Notes: generated from the sequence alone by a model not told the origin. Positions 29,837 through 38,206 are shown, numbered from the stretch's first letter. The stretch is DNA of 48,481 nucleotides from Natronomonas sp. CBA1123 (GCF_009741925.1 NZ_WPCC01000025.1:1-48481); one strand, 5' to 3'. Translations and numbers: made by a program.

Positions 29837-30697
29837 TCAGTCGTACTCGTAGAACCCCTTGCCCGTCTTCTTGCCGAGGTCGCCGGCGTCGACCTTCCGT
29901 TTGAGCAGATACGCGGGCGTGTAGCGGTCGCCCAACTCCTCGTGGAGCGTCTCGGTGGCGTCGAGACAGATATCGAGGCCGATGTGGTCGGCGAGTTCCA
30001 GCGGCCCCATCGGCACGTTCGTCCCGAGTTTCATCCCGCGGTCGATGTCCTCCTTGGTGGCGACGCCCTCGTCGAAGGCGCGAATCCCCTCGTTTATCCA
30101 CGGCATGAGGATTCGGTTGGAGACGAAGCCGGGTTTGTCGTCGGATTCCCAGGTCTCCTTGCCGAGTGCCTCCGAAAAGTCGTGTGCCAACGCGACGACA
30201 TCGGCGTCGGTCTTCTCGCCGACGACGACCTCAACCCCCTTCATCACTGGGACGGGGTTCATGAAGTGAACGCCGACGACGAGTTCGGGGCGGTCGGTCG
30301 CCGAGGCGATAGTCGTAATCGACAGCGTCGAGGTGTTCGTCGCAAGCACCACGTCGTCGTCGACCGCCGAATCGAGGTCCGCGAAGATGTCCTGTTTCAC
30401 GTCCATGTTCTCGACGGCAGCCTCGACGACGAGGTCACAGGAGGCGAGGTCCGTGAGCTCGGTCGTCCCCTCGATGCGGTCGAGAACGTCGTCGGCCTCC
30501 GATTCCGTGAGGTCGTCTTTCTCGACGAACCGCGAGAGGCTCGATTCGATGTTCTCGAGTCCGGAGTCGACGTACTCACGTTCGATGTCGCGCATCACGA
30601 CGTCGTAGCCGGCCGTCGCGGCTACCTGTGCGATGCCGTTGCCCATCGTGCCGGCACCGACGACGCCGACAGTGTCGATTGCTTCGAGGTCGCGCAT
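29837..30697 (-). CDS. 3-hydroxyacyl-CoA dehydrogenase (HbdA type)
   Basis: A 286-residue NAD(P)-dependent dehydrogenase that interconverts 3-hydroxyacyl-CoA and 3-oxoacyl-CoA. The Rossmann motif is GVVGAGTMGNGIAQVAA (~residues 10-26). The catalytic His/Asn region reads LVVGVHFMNPVPVMKGVEVV, followed by the structural SNRILMPWINEG and GPLELADHIGLD. It ends in the typical KTGKGFYEYD. It lacks an enoyl-CoA hydratase domain, so the hydration step is done elsewhere. Start ATG 30697 is preferred; the extra 21 residues upstream are basic and unrelated. Together with the acyl-CoA dehydrogenase this marks fatty-acid or butyrate oxidation. Confidence 0.93.
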   Translation of the reverse strand: MRDLEAIDTVGVVGAGTMGNGIAQVAATAGYDVVMRDIEREYVDSGLENIESSLSRFVEKDDLTESEADDVLDRIEGTTELTDLASCDLVVEAAVENMDVKQDIFADLDSAVDDDVVLATNTSTLSITTIASATDRPELVVGVHFMNPVPVMKGVEVVVGEKTDADVVALAHDFSEALGKETWESDDKPGFVSNRILMPWINEGIRAFDEGVATKEDIDRGMKLGTNVPMGPLELADHIGLDICLDATETLHEELGDRYTPAYLLKRKVDAGDLGKKTGKGFYEYD

Positions 30698-30809
30698 ACG
30701 CTCCCTTCGTCGAGTGGGCCTAAAGTCCCCCGTGGTGATTCGCCTCGGGACCGGGAGCAAAAAATCGACAACGGTTGGGTGCCGACCCCAATTAGTCCCT
30801 CACCGAGCG

Positions 30810-32042
30810 TCAGAAGTTCGGCGTGAGAGAGATGTCGTCGTCCGACTCGTTTCCGGCATCGCCGTTCGAGGTTTCGTTTCCGCTCGGCGTCCCGTCACCG
30901 TCTGGGGTCGTCCCGTCCGGCGTGGTCTCGTCTGGCGTCGCCTCATCCGGTGTTTCTTCGCCGTCGGGCGTCTCTTCACCATCCGGCGTCTCTTCGCCGT
31001 CGGGAGTTTCCTCGCTGTCCGGCGGTTCCTCGCCATCGCTCGGTTCCTCGGCCTCGTCCGAGGCGCCATCGAGACTCGTCACGAGGTCGAAGCTCTCCTC
31101 GCCGAGCAAGCCGGTGGCGTACGCCGAGTAGGCGGTTCCGGATTCGACCTCGATGTCGAAGGTGCCGACCACGTCGCCGTTGTTCAACGGCGTGTCGGCG
31201 CGGACTTCGAGCGTGTACTGTCCCGGCATGACACCGACGTAGTCGGTGGCCTCACCGAACGACACGTCGTCGAACACCGTGATGTTCGAATCAGCGACGG
31301 TGACGTCGACGGCCGGCGCGTCCGGCACGGCGTGAAGGAGTCGGACCTGTGCGAGGTCGTAGTCCTCCAACAGCAACACTTCGACGGTCTCTTCGCCCAA
31401 CTGCCCGACGGCGGCGGCCGTGTAGAACGTTTCCTCGACGGTTATCTCCTGTTCGTAGACGACGGCGTCGTCGCCTTCGGATTCGCCGTTTTCGTCCTCG
31501 GTGCCGTCGTCAGTCTCGGGGGCATCCTCGGTATCGGTGCTGTCGTCAGCCTCGGTGCTGTCGTCAGTTTCCGTACCGTCGTCCGTACTCTCGCTCGCGA
31601 GAATCTGCAGCGTATACACCCCGGCACCGACGGTCGCGTACTCGCCGACGTCGCCGAACTCAAGGCCCTCCGCGACCGTTTCCTCGGTGAGTTCGCCGTT
31701 ACCGTCGGACGTGTCAGCGTCGGTCGGTGTTTCGGTTCCCTCCGGTGTCTCCGCGTCGTCGGGTGCTTCCGTCTCCTCCGGGGTCGCTTCGTCCCCGGGG
31801 TCGGCTGGCTCGTCGTCGACGGCCACGGGGACGAGTCGGACATCCACCGCGGGCGCATCCGGAACGAAGTGTCCGACACGAACGCCGCCTTCACCGTCAG
31901 CGACGACTCCGTCCATCGGCTCTCCGTCGTCTGTCGGTTCGCCGTCTTCCGTCTCGTCCTGTGCCACGGCGGACCCGCCGAGCACTGCGAGGGCGCTCGC
32001 CGCACCTGCTGCCTTGATAGTATCTCGTCTCGTCGGTGACAT
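30810..32042 (-). CDS. Tat-exported DUF4397-domain surface protein
   Basis: A 410-residue acidic secreted protein. The Tat signal is TRRDTIKAAGAASALAVLGG with cleavage after AVA. Two DUF4397 beta-sandwich repeats follow. The first (VRVGHFVPDAPAVDVRLVPV) is interrupted by two long Asp/Glu/Thr-rich inserts (about residues 77-115 and 148-185). The second (VRLLHAVPDAPAVDVTVADS ... YTLEVRADTPLNNGDVVG) is intact. The C-terminus is a tandem EETPDG repeat and acidic tail, with no PGF-CTERM or TM anchor. DUF4397 proteins are extracellular of unknown role. Its promoter box (GTTTAAC on the minus strand, near 32069-32075) lies ~30 bases upstream. Confidence 0.86.
   Translation of the reverse strand: MSPTRRDTIKAAGAASALAVLGGSAVAQDETEDGEPTDDGEPMDGVVADGEGGVRVGHFVPDAPAVDVRLVPVAVDDEPADPGDEATPEETEAPDDAETPEGTETPTDADTSDGNGELTEETVAEGLEFGDVGEYATVGAGVYTLQILASESTDDGTETDDSTEADDSTDTEDAPETDDGTEDENGESEGDDAVVYEQEITVEETFYTAAAVGQLGEETVEVLLLEDYDLAQVRLLHAVPDAPAVDVTVADSNITVFDDVSFGEATDYVGVMPGQYTLEVRADTPLNNGDVVGTFDIEVESGTAYSAYATGLLGEESFDLVTSLDGASDEAEEPSDGEEPPDSEETPDGEETPDGEETPDGEETPDEATPDETTPDGTTPDGDGTPSGNETSNGDAGNESDDDISLTPNF
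30955..31044. repeat. Imperfect 18-base tandem repeat inside the DUF4397 gene (EETPDG units)
   Basis: Five 18-base units start at 30955, 30973, 30991, 31009 and 31027. The first three encode EETPDG-type hexapeptides and the last two are diverged. Such acidic tandem repeats expand by slippage, and their copy number may vary between strains. Confidence 0.75.
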
Positions 32043-32533
32043 TGCGTCCCAGTGGATGCTCCCTGATGGTTAAACAGGGACCAATCGTTCAGCGTTTTCA
32101 TCAGTAGTATGACTGTATTTTCGCAGAAACGGTCTGCTTTCGAAACACGGGGGTCAGTTCAAAGGTCGACCTTACTCGGCGTTGGTTCGGCTTACTGCAT
32201 ATGTGGCGATTACACGGCCTCTAAACCCTCAGTATGGAGTTCAGAACCAAATACGATGTATCCGGAGGTCCTGAGTTTGGTAACACATAACACACCCATT
32301 GGTTCTCGTCCAAGCGGCGGCTCCGTGCTGTATCACCCGTGTTTACCAACTATATTTCACTTTCGAATTGTTGCTTCGACTGTCGAAGCAACATTTCACT
32401 GTTATTTCAATGTATTCGATAATTTTGATTCGTAGCTCGATGTTTTTACCCCCGTTCGCGTACGGAGACGCCACTCCGTTCGGACCACCCATACCAGAAT
32501 CTTCTTTGTCCGCCTCATCGGACAGTTGACCGT
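32043..32533. other. AT-rich gene-free gap with a strong hairpin
   Basis: This 491-base gap between the divergent DUF4397 and aldolase genes is visibly poorer in G/C than any other segment of the window. The longest open frame in it (32109-32435, 108 residues) has no acidic bias and no family resemblance, so I do not call it a gene. It holds the DUF4397 promoter (GTTAAACAG on the plus strand, 32069-32077) and a perfect 11-base inverted repeat at 32369-32393. It could also hold a small RNA. Confidence 0.75.
32369..32393. repeat. Perfect 11-base inverted repeat with 3-base loop
   Basis: TGTTGCTTCGA (32369-32379) pairs fully with TCGAAGCAACA (32383-32393) around the loop CTG, making a very stable hairpin inside the AT-rich gap. 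It is flanked by copies of ATTTCAC (32364-32370 region and 32394-32400). It could be an operator, a terminator or an RNA structure. On the plus strand the aldolase start is ~140 bases away. Confidence 0.65.
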
Positions 32534-33328
32534 ATGATTCCCATCGACGACACCCCGCTGTGCCGGGACGGGAAAGCGCTCATCCTCGCCTACGACCACG
32601 GGCTCGAACACGGCCCCGTCGATTTCCGTGGCGTCCCCGAGAGCGCGGACCCCGAACGGACCTTCGAGGCGGCGACTCACCCCGCCGTTACGTCGGTCGC
32701 CGTCCAGAAGGGCATCGCCGAAGCCTACTACCCCTCCTACTCGGAGGACGTAGACCTGCTGATGAAACTCAACGGCACGTCGAACCTCTGGATGGGCGAG
32801 CCGGACTCGGCGGTCAACTGCACCGTCGACTACGCCGCCGAGGTCGGCGCGTCGTCGGTCGGCTTCACGCTGTACGGCGGTTCGAACAACGAAGTCGAGA
32901 TGGCCGAGGAGTTCCGCGACGCCCAGGAGGCCGCCCGCGAACACGACCTGCCGGTCGTCATGTGGTCGTACCCGCGCGGGCAGGGGCTGAAGAATGACAC
33001 CAAGCCCGACACCATCTCGTATGCCGCACGGCTGGCACTGGAGTTGGGTGCCGACGTGGCGAAGGTCAAGCATCCGGGCAGTCAGGAGGCCATGGAGGAC
33101 GCCGTCCGGATGGCCGGCCGGACGAAGGTCGTCATGTCCGGCGGTTCGAAGACGACCGACCGCGAGTTCCTCGCCTCGGTCAAGGAGACCATCGATGCGG
33201 GCGGGAAGGGCCTCGCCGTCGGCCGGAACGTCTGGCAGCGCGAGGACCCCACGCGCATCCTCGACGCCCTCGAGAAGGTCATCTTCGAGGAGACGAGCGT
33301 CGACGAGGCGCTCGCGGCGGCCGAATAG
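32534..33328 (+). CDS. Class I fructose-bisphosphate aldolase (archaeal DhnA type)
   Basis: A 264-residue Schiff-base aldolase of the archaeal DhnA family. The opening LILAYDHGLEHGPVDF is a signature; the Schiff-base Lys lies in GADVAKVKHPGSQEAMEDAV (~residue 175-180) and the phosphate-binding loops are VVMSGGSKT and KGLAVGRNVWQ. The same family includes 2-amino-3,7-dideoxy-D-threo-hept-6-ulosonate synthase of archaeal aromatic synthesis. Here the next gene, starting one base after the stop, encodes fructose-bisphosphatase, which favours fructose-1,6-bisphosphate as substrate in gluconeogenesis. Start ATG 32534 is unambiguous. Confidence 0.9.
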   Translation: MIPIDDTPLCRDGKALILAYDHGLEHGPVDFRGVPESADPERTFEAATHPAVTSVAVQKGIAEAYYPSYSEDVDLLMKLNGTSNLWMGEPDSAVNCTVDYAAEVGASSVGFTLYGGSNNEVEMAEEFRDAQEAAREHDLPVVMWSYPRGQGLKNDTKPDTISYAARLALELGADVAKVKHPGSQEAMEDAVRMAGRTKVVMSGGSKTTDREFLASVKETIDAGGKGLAVGRNVWQREDPTRILDALEKVIFEETSVDEALAAAE

Positions 33329-34183
33329 ATGGCCGACGCTATCGAGTCGATACTGGACGCCGTCGCCTCGACGGCACCGGAGGTACGGGACGGACTCGTC
33401 GGGCGACGCGCGTACGAATCGGGGGCGAACCCCTCCGGCGAGCAGCAACTCGCCGCCGACATCTACGCCGACGAACTGCTCGAAGAGCGACTGCTCGACA
33501 TCGACTCGGTGGGGAGTTACGCCAGCGAGGAACGGGACTCGGTCGTCGAACGCGGAACCGACGAAAGCGCATACCACGTCGCCTGTGACCCACTCGACGG
33601 CTCCTCGAATCTGAAGTCCAACAACACGATGGGAACGCTGTTCGGCGTCTACGACGAACCGTTGCCGACGTCGGGTCGGAACCTCGTCGCCTCGGGGTTC
33701 GTTCTGTACGGTCCCATCACGACGATGGTCGTCGCCCGCGACGGCGTCGTCCGCGAGGAACTCATCGACGACGGCGAGCGCGAAGTCGTCACCGAAGACC
33801 TCACGCTCCCGGAGGACCCAGTCGTCTACGGCTTCGGCGGCCGGGTCCCCCAGTGGACCAACGCCTTCGCCGACTACGTTGACGAGGTCGAAGACGAACT
33901 CAAACTCCGCTACGGCGGTGCGATGATAGGGGACGTGAACCAGGTGCTCACCTACGGTGGCATCTTCGGCTACCCCGGGCTGCGGGACCGCCCCGAAGGG
34001 AAACTCCGACTGCTGTTCGAGGGCCACCCAATCGCCCACATCGTCGAGTCGGCGGGCGGAGCGTCATCGAACGGCGAGCGGTCGCTTCTGGACTGCACGC
34101 CCGACGACCTCCACGAGCGAACGCCACTGTTCGTCGGTGACAGCGACTATATCGACCGGTTGGAGTCGGCGCTCCCTGAATAA
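33329..34183 (+). CDS. fbp: Class I-type fructose-1,6-bisphosphatase
   Basis: A 284-residue sugar phosphatase of the FBPase/inositol-phosphatase fold. The metal and phosphate site is CDPLDGSSNLKSNNTMGTLFG (DPLDGSSN motif), with an upstream Glu in YASEERDS. The C-terminal substrate region is GHPIAHIVESAGGASS and the end GDSDYIDRLES. It dephosphorylates fructose 1,6-bisphosphate to fructose 6-phosphate, the committed step of gluconeogenesis. ATG 33329 follows the aldolase stop immediately, so the pair is co-translated. It is of normal length, with no sign of inositol monophosphatase-only features. Confidence 0.93.
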   Translation: MADAIESILDAVASTAPEVRDGLVGRRAYESGANPSGEQQLAADIYADELLEERLLDIDSVGSYASEERDSVVERGTDESAYHVACDPLDGSSNLKSNNTMGTLFGVYDEPLPTSGRNLVASGFVLYGPITTMVVARDGVVREELIDDGEREVVTEDLTLPEDPVVYGFGGRVPQWTNAFADYVDEVEDELKLRYGGAMIGDVNQVLTYGGIFGYPGLRDRPEGKLRLLFEGHPIAHIVESAGGASSNGERSLLDCTPDDLHERTPLFVGDSDYIDRLESALPE

Positions 34184-34223
34184 ACGAAGAACGTATTTTT
34201 CATTTCTTCCCGAGGGAAAACGG

Positions 34224-34228
34224 TTTAG
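34224..34228 (+). promoter_or_regulatory. TATA-like box of the carboxyltransferase gene
   Basis: TTTAG 24-28 bases before ATG 34252. This decides for ATG 34252 over GTG 34228, which overlaps the box. Confidence 0.45.
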
Positions 34229-34251
34229 TGGCAACGCTTGACGATGCACGT

Positions 34252-35955
34252 ATGAAAGTTCGTATCGGGGGCGACGCGAGCATCGAAGAGGCAGAGGCCA
34301 TCGCACAGGCGATGGCGAACCACGCCGAAACCGACGTGGAGGTGTTCGTCGGCGACGACGACGAACCGGCAGCGACGAGCGAGGCCGACCTCTCGCCCAT
34401 CGAGGACGACCTCGGGCCGACCGAGCGCGAGGAGTTGCTCCGCGAGCAAATCGAGGACATCGAGTTGGGCGGCCCCGAGAAGTACAAAGAGCGCCTCGAC
34501 GACCAGGGCAAACTGTTCGTCCGGGACCGCCTCGAGTTGTGGTTCGGCGAGGACGGCCTCGCCTTCGAGGACGGGAAGTTCGCGGCCTTCGACGCCGACG
34601 ACCGGCTTCCGGCCGACGGCCTGCTGACCGGTGCCGCCGACTTCGAGGGACGGGACGTTCACTTCATGGCCAACGACTTCACCGTCAAGGCCGGGTCGAT
34701 GGCCGCACGCGGTTGTGAGAAGTTCCTCCGAATGCAACAGCGCGCGCTGAAGACTGGCAAACCCGTGCTGTACCTGATGGACTCCTCCGGGGGCCGCATC
34801 GACAAACAGACCGAGTTCTTCGCCAACCGCGAGGGCATCGGCAAGTACTACTACAACCACTCGCGGCTCTCGGGACGCGTCCCACAGATTTGCGTCCTGT
34901 ACGGCCCCTGTATCGCGGGCGCAGCGTACACCCCCGTCTTCGCCGACTTCACCATCATGGTCGAGGGGATGAGCGCGATGGCAATCGCCAGCCCTCGAAT
35001 GGTCGAGATGGTCACCGGCGAAGAAATCGACATGCAGGACCTCGGCGGCGCGCGGATGCACACCACCGAATCCGGCAGCGCCGACCTCGTCGCACGCGAC
35101 GAACAACACGCCCGACAGCTCGTCTCCCAGCTCGTCCAGTATCTCCCGGACAACGCCGACGAGAAGCCGCCGCGAGCGAACCCGAAGCCACCGAAACGCT
35201 CCCCGGAGGGCATCGACTCGGTCATTCCACAGGAGCCGAACAAGGGCTACGACATCCGGGACCTCATCGAGCGGGTCGTCGACCGGGACTCGTTCTTCGA
35301 ACTCCAACCGGAGTACGGCCCCGAAATCGTGACCGGCTTTGCCCACCTCGATGGCCGGTCGGTCGGCATCATCGCAAACCAGCCCGCCGAACGCGCCGGC
35401 GCCATCTTCCCCGACTCCGCCGAGAAGGCCGCCCAGTTCGCCTGGAAGTGCGACGCCTACAACGTCCCGCTGCTGTACCTGTGTGACACGCCGGGGTTCA
35501 TGGCCGGCTCGCAGGTCGAAAAGGAGGCCATCCTCGAGAAGGGCAAGAAGATGATTTACGCCACCTCGGAGGCGACGGTACCCAAACAGTCGGTCGTCGT
35601 CCGGAAGGCCTACGGCGCCGGCATCTACGCGATGTCGGGACCGGCCTACGACCCCGAATCGACCATCGCGCTTCCCTCGGGGGAAATCGGCATCATGGGG
35701 CCGGAAGCAGCCATCAACGCCGTCTACGCGAACAAGCTCGCGGACGTCGACGACGAAGAGGAACGCAAGGAGATGGAGCAACGACTCCGCGAGGAGTACC
35801 GCGAGGACATCGACGTTCGCCGGATGGCGAGCGAAGTCGTCATCGACGAAATCATTCCCCCGTCGACGCTCCGGGAGGAACTTACCAACCGGTTTAGCTT
35901 CTACGAGGACGTCGAGAAGGACCGTCCCTCGAAGAAACACGGGACGGTTCTGTAG
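34252..35955 (+). CDS. Acyl-CoA carboxylase carboxyltransferase subunit with N-terminal extension
   Basis: A 567-residue carboxyltransferase of the biotin-dependent acyl-CoA carboxylase family (propionyl/acetyl/methylcrotonyl-CoA). Core motifs are YLMDSSGGRIDKQTEFF, GPCIAGAAYTPVFADFT, VEGMSAMAIASPRMV, LYLCDTPGFMAGSQVEKEAI and the crotonase-fold GEIGIMGPEAAINAVY. An extra ~60-residue N-terminus (MKVRIGGDASIEEAEAIAQA then VEVFVGDDDEP) precedes the usual start. It looks like the small epsilon/PccX-like subunit of some acyl-CoA carboxylases fused in front, which is my inference. Start ATG 34252 follows a TATA box. No biotin carboxylase gene is nearby. Confidence 0.91.
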   Translation: MKVRIGGDASIEEAEAIAQAMANHAETDVEVFVGDDDEPAATSEADLSPIEDDLGPTEREELLREQIEDIELGGPEKYKERLDDQGKLFVRDRLELWFGEDGLAFEDGKFAAFDADDRLPADGLLTGAADFEGRDVHFMANDFTVKAGSMAARGCEKFLRMQQRALKTGKPVLYLMDSSGGRIDKQTEFFANREGIGKYYYNHSRLSGRVPQICVLYGPCIAGAAYTPVFADFTIMVEGMSAMAIASPRMVEMVTGEEIDMQDLGGARMHTTESGSADLVARDEQHARQLVSQLVQYLPDNADEKPPRANPKPPKRSPEGIDSVIPQEPNKGYDIRDLIERVVDRDSFFELQPEYGPEIVTGFAHLDGRSVGIIANQPAERAGAIFPDSAEKAAQFAWKCDAYNVPLLYLCDTPGFMAGSQVEKEAILEKGKKMIYATSEATVPKQSVVVRKAYGAGIYAMSGPAYDPESTIALPSGEIGIMGPEAAINAVYANKLADVDDEEERKEMEQRLREEYREDIDVRRMASEVVIDEIIPPSTLREELTNRFSFYEDVEKDRPSKKHGTVL

Positions 35956-36018
35956 CGGCAGCGGTTCGCGGCTGTCCGCAGCCAGCACACCCAAGGCCGC
36001 GCGGCGACCACGTCGTGT

Positions 36019-36549
36019 ATGATACGCGAGGGACAGACCGGGCCGGACTTCGCCCTTCCCGGCGTCGAACGAGGCGAGCCGAACGTGTACGAACTGTTCA
36101 AAGCCATCGAGGCGGGCGACGCCGTCCTGTTGTGGTTCTTTCCGTCGACGTTCCTGCCGACCACGACGGCCGAGCTGTGTGCGATTCGTGATGCCGGCTG
36201 GCACGGCCACGATGGGCTACAAGTGTGGGGCGTCTCGATGGACAGCATCTACGCGGCGGCGGCCTACGCCGACGACTACGACCTTCCCGTGGTCTTACTC
36301 GGCGACGGCGGTAGCGCGGCGGAGTACTACGGCGTCCGCTACGAGGAGTGGGAAGGCCACTACGGCCCGCCGAAGCGGGCGGCGTTCCTCCTCGGCAGCG
36401 ACTGGACCGTCGAGTTCGCCTGGACGACCGACGACGCCTTCGCGCCGAGTGACCCCTCGCCGGTCGAGGCGGTCGCCGAGGTGCTCGGAGAGCTGTTTCC
36501 GAACCTCGAAACGGACGTGAGCGTCGACTACGACGCCTACTTCGGCTGA
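36019..36549 (+). CDS. Peroxiredoxin-like (redoxin) protein lacking the peroxidatic Cys
   Basis: A 176-residue redoxin-fold protein. GQTGPDFALPGVERGE and WFFPSTFLP align with the opening and the active-site loop of peroxiredoxins. In real peroxiredoxins this loop reads P-x3-T-x2-C; here the Cys position is Thr (FLPTTTAELC, T49), and only the later Cys54 is present. So it probably does not reduce peroxides by the standard route; it may act through Cys54 or as a binding protein. Downstream WGVSMDSIYAAAAYADDY and VVLLGDGGSAAEYYG are well conserved fold elements. It starts 63 bases after the carboxyltransferase stop and overlaps the convergent PH-domain gene by 13 bases. Confidence 0.82.
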   Translation: MIREGQTGPDFALPGVERGEPNVYELFKAIEAGDAVLLWFFPSTFLPTTTAELCAIRDAGWHGHDGLQVWGVSMDSIYAAAAYADDYDLPVVLLGDGGSAAEYYGVRYEEWEGHYGPPKRAAFLLGSDWTVEFAWTTDDAFAPSDPSPVEAVAEVLGELFPNLETDVSVDYDAYFG

Positions 36550-37076
36550 CCGTCGAGTTCCCGGCGGATGGCTCGGAGTTCCTCGCGGACGCTCTGCCAC
36601 TGCTCGAGCGTACCGGGGATATCGTCGCTGCGGCCTACCAGCCGTTCGATATCTGCTCGAACCTCGTCGGGGTCGTAGATGTCGAACAGCCGGAGGTCGA
36701 CGCCGCCCGCGACGTCGACGACGACGCTCCCGTAGCCGAACGCCGTCCCGAGGATTCCCTGCGAGGAGGTGCTGTTCTGGACGCGGTCGAGTTCGACCGT
36801 CCGGACGTCGATGCCGAGGATACCGCTCTTGCGGTACAGCGCCCGGTTCGTGAGGACGAATCGCGTGTTAGTGACTCTGAGATACGCATACGTGCCGGGG
36901 AGTGGGGCGATGGCCAACAGCCCGAGAGCCAATCGGTCGACGATGAGTGACCCGCCGATGGCCGCGGCCACGAGCGCGAGGCTGATTGCGACGGCCGGGG
37001 CGGCGCGCATCAGCCGTGGACTGGCCTCCCACTCGACTACCTCGCCGGCTTCGAGGGACAGCCACGTTTCGGTCAT
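36537..37076 (-). CDS. PH-domain membrane protein (bacterial PH_2/YdbS type), copy 1
   Basis: A 179-residue protein with two membrane helices (VAISLALVAAAIGGSLIVD, LALGLLAIAPLPGTYAYL) followed by the YdbS-type PH_2 domain (TNTRFVLTNRALYRKSGIL, then VELDRVQNSTSSQGILGTAFGYGSVVVD). The PH_2 domain binds membranes or partner proteins; in Bacteria such proteins come in pairs. Its start overlaps the stop of the upstream PH-domain gene by 4 bases (ATGA on the minus strand), so the two are coupled. Role unknown, probably envelope-associated. The last ~25 residues are charged and include a coiled-coil helix. Confidence 0.88.
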   Translation of the reverse strand: MTETWLSLEAGEVVEWEASPRLMRAAPAVAISLALVAAAIGGSLIVDRLALGLLAIAPLPGTYAYLRVTNTRFVLTNRALYRKSGILGIDVRTVELDRVQNSTSSQGILGTAFGYGSVVVDVAGGVDLRLFDIYDPDEVRADIERLVGRSDDIPGTLEQWQSVREELRAIRRELDGQPK

Positions 37077-37606
37077 CGTTCTTCGAGGGCGGTACGAATG
37101 GCCCGGAGTTCCTCGAGAACGTCCTCTAGAACCTCGCTCTTGTCGTCGCCTGCGGGTTCTTTGGATTTGACGCGCTTGTTGATGAGTTGCTGTACGTCGG
37201 CGGGGTCGGGGACCGACCGGAACCGCATCTCGACGCCGCTGCCGCCCGCAGTCGAGACGTCGACGTTTCCGTAGCCGAAGTACCCACCGATGGCCGACTG
37301 GCTGTAGGAGGTGTTCTGTACCTTGTCGAATCCGATTTTCTGTACGTCACGGGAGAGGATACCGGTCTTCTTGTAGAGGCCGGCGTCGGTGACGACGTAG
37401 TGGGTGTTCTGGTAGGTGAGATACGCGCTGAGGAGGATGGGGATGCCGATGAGGACGAACGACAGCGGAATCCCGACGACGAGGGCGGGGACGAGGCTAC
37501 TGCGGTGTGGGCGACTCGACCACAGGAGTTCCTCGTCGTCATCCAGCGTCAGCCAATCGAGCGACGGTGAATCGGAGGCGCTGCCAGCGGTGGAGGCGGC
37601 GGACAT
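37073..37606 (-). CDS. PH-domain membrane protein (bacterial PH_2/YdbS type), copy 2
   Basis: A 177-residue paralogue of the next gene, with two hydrophobic helices (LVPALVVGIPLSFVLIGIPIL) and a PH_2 domain (YLTYQNTHYVVTDAGLYKKT, FDKVQNTSYSQSAIGGYFGYG, VDVSTAGG). It shares the VQN-S motif and the acidic C-terminal helix (LEDVLEELRAIRTALEER) with copy 1 and is thus probably a tandem duplication. The pair sits alone on the minus strand between the redoxin-like and MaoC genes. Paired PH_2 proteins often form a heteromeric membrane complex; here that is inference. The start is ATG 37606. Confidence 0.88.
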   Translation of the reverse strand: MSAASTAGSASDSPSLDWLTLDDDEELLWSSRPHRSSLVPALVVGIPLSFVLIGIPILLSAYLTYQNTHYVVTDAGLYKKTGILSRDVQKIGFDKVQNTSYSQSAIGGYFGYGNVDVSTAGGSGVEMRFRSVPDPADVQQLINKRVKSKEPAGDDKSEVLEDVLEELRAIRTALEER

Positions 37607-37657
37607 ACCGCGGGATTGTTCGCCCTCCCTGATAAACGCACGCCAGCGCGGATTCCG

Positions 37658-38116
37658 TCACTCCGGCCGCTTCAGCGACAGCGCCGTCCGGTCGAGTTCA
37701 CAGACCAGGGTGTCATCGGGGTCGTCGACTTTGAACACTTCGAGGTGCATCTCGACGATGCCGCGCTCGCCGTCGCTGGTCTCGCGTTTGTCGGTAACCG
37801 TCGTTTGGGCGTACACCGTATCGCCGTGGAAGACGGGGTTTGGGTGTTCGACGTTGTCGTAGCCGAGGTTGGCGACGATGGTACCGTCGGTGGTGTCGGG
37901 AACCGACAGCGCGACGGCGAGACTCATCGTGTAGAGCCCGTTGACGAGTCGCTGGCCGAACTGGGTGTCGGCGGCGAAGTCGGCATCGAGATGCAGCGGC
38001 TGTTGATTCATCGTCATATCGCAGAAGTCCTGATTGTCCGATTCGCTAATCGTCCGCCGCTTGTCGTGTTCGATGGTCTGTCCCACCTCGAACTCCTCGT
38101 AGTACAGTCCCGTCAT
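37658..38116 (-). CDS. MaoC-family acyl-CoA dehydratase/hydratase
   Basis: A 152-residue single hot-dog domain of the MaoC family, which hydrates enoyl-CoA. The catalytic region is FCDMTMNQQPLHLDADFAAD followed by TQFGQRLVNGLYTMSLAVAL, the classical hydratase-2 motif with its catalytic Asp/Asn and His. It opens with YYEEFEVGQTIEHDKR. Related proteins act in mesaconyl- or crotonyl-CoA hydration. A citrate-lyase-beta-like aldolase (39133) lies close by, the same combination used in methylmalyl-CoA-type chemistry, but a PGF-CTERM gene separates them and the strands differ. The substrate is uncertain. Confidence 0.9.
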   Translation of the reverse strand: MTGLYYEEFEVGQTIEHDKRRTISESDNQDFCDMTMNQQPLHLDADFAADTQFGQRLVNGLYTMSLAVALSVPDTTDGTIVANLGYDNVEHPNPVFHGDTVYAQTTVTDKRETSDGERGIVEMHLEVFKVDDPDDTLVCELDRTALSLKRPE

Positions 38117-38206
38117 GCGACGTGCGAGGGCGGCCGCCGACTAAACGCTACCGACGGACCAGCGTTTGATGATACTTCACAAACCAGTCCTATCGAAAGC
38201 AACAAA

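Noticed and set aside
32109-32435. 108-residue open frame in the AT-rich gap
   Set aside because: Non-acidic, Ser/Thr/Phe-rich composition, crosses the strong hairpin, no TATA box and no family resemblance.
34225-36210. 661-residue minus-strand open frame over the carboxyltransferase
   Set aside because: Antisense shadow of a well-supported gene.
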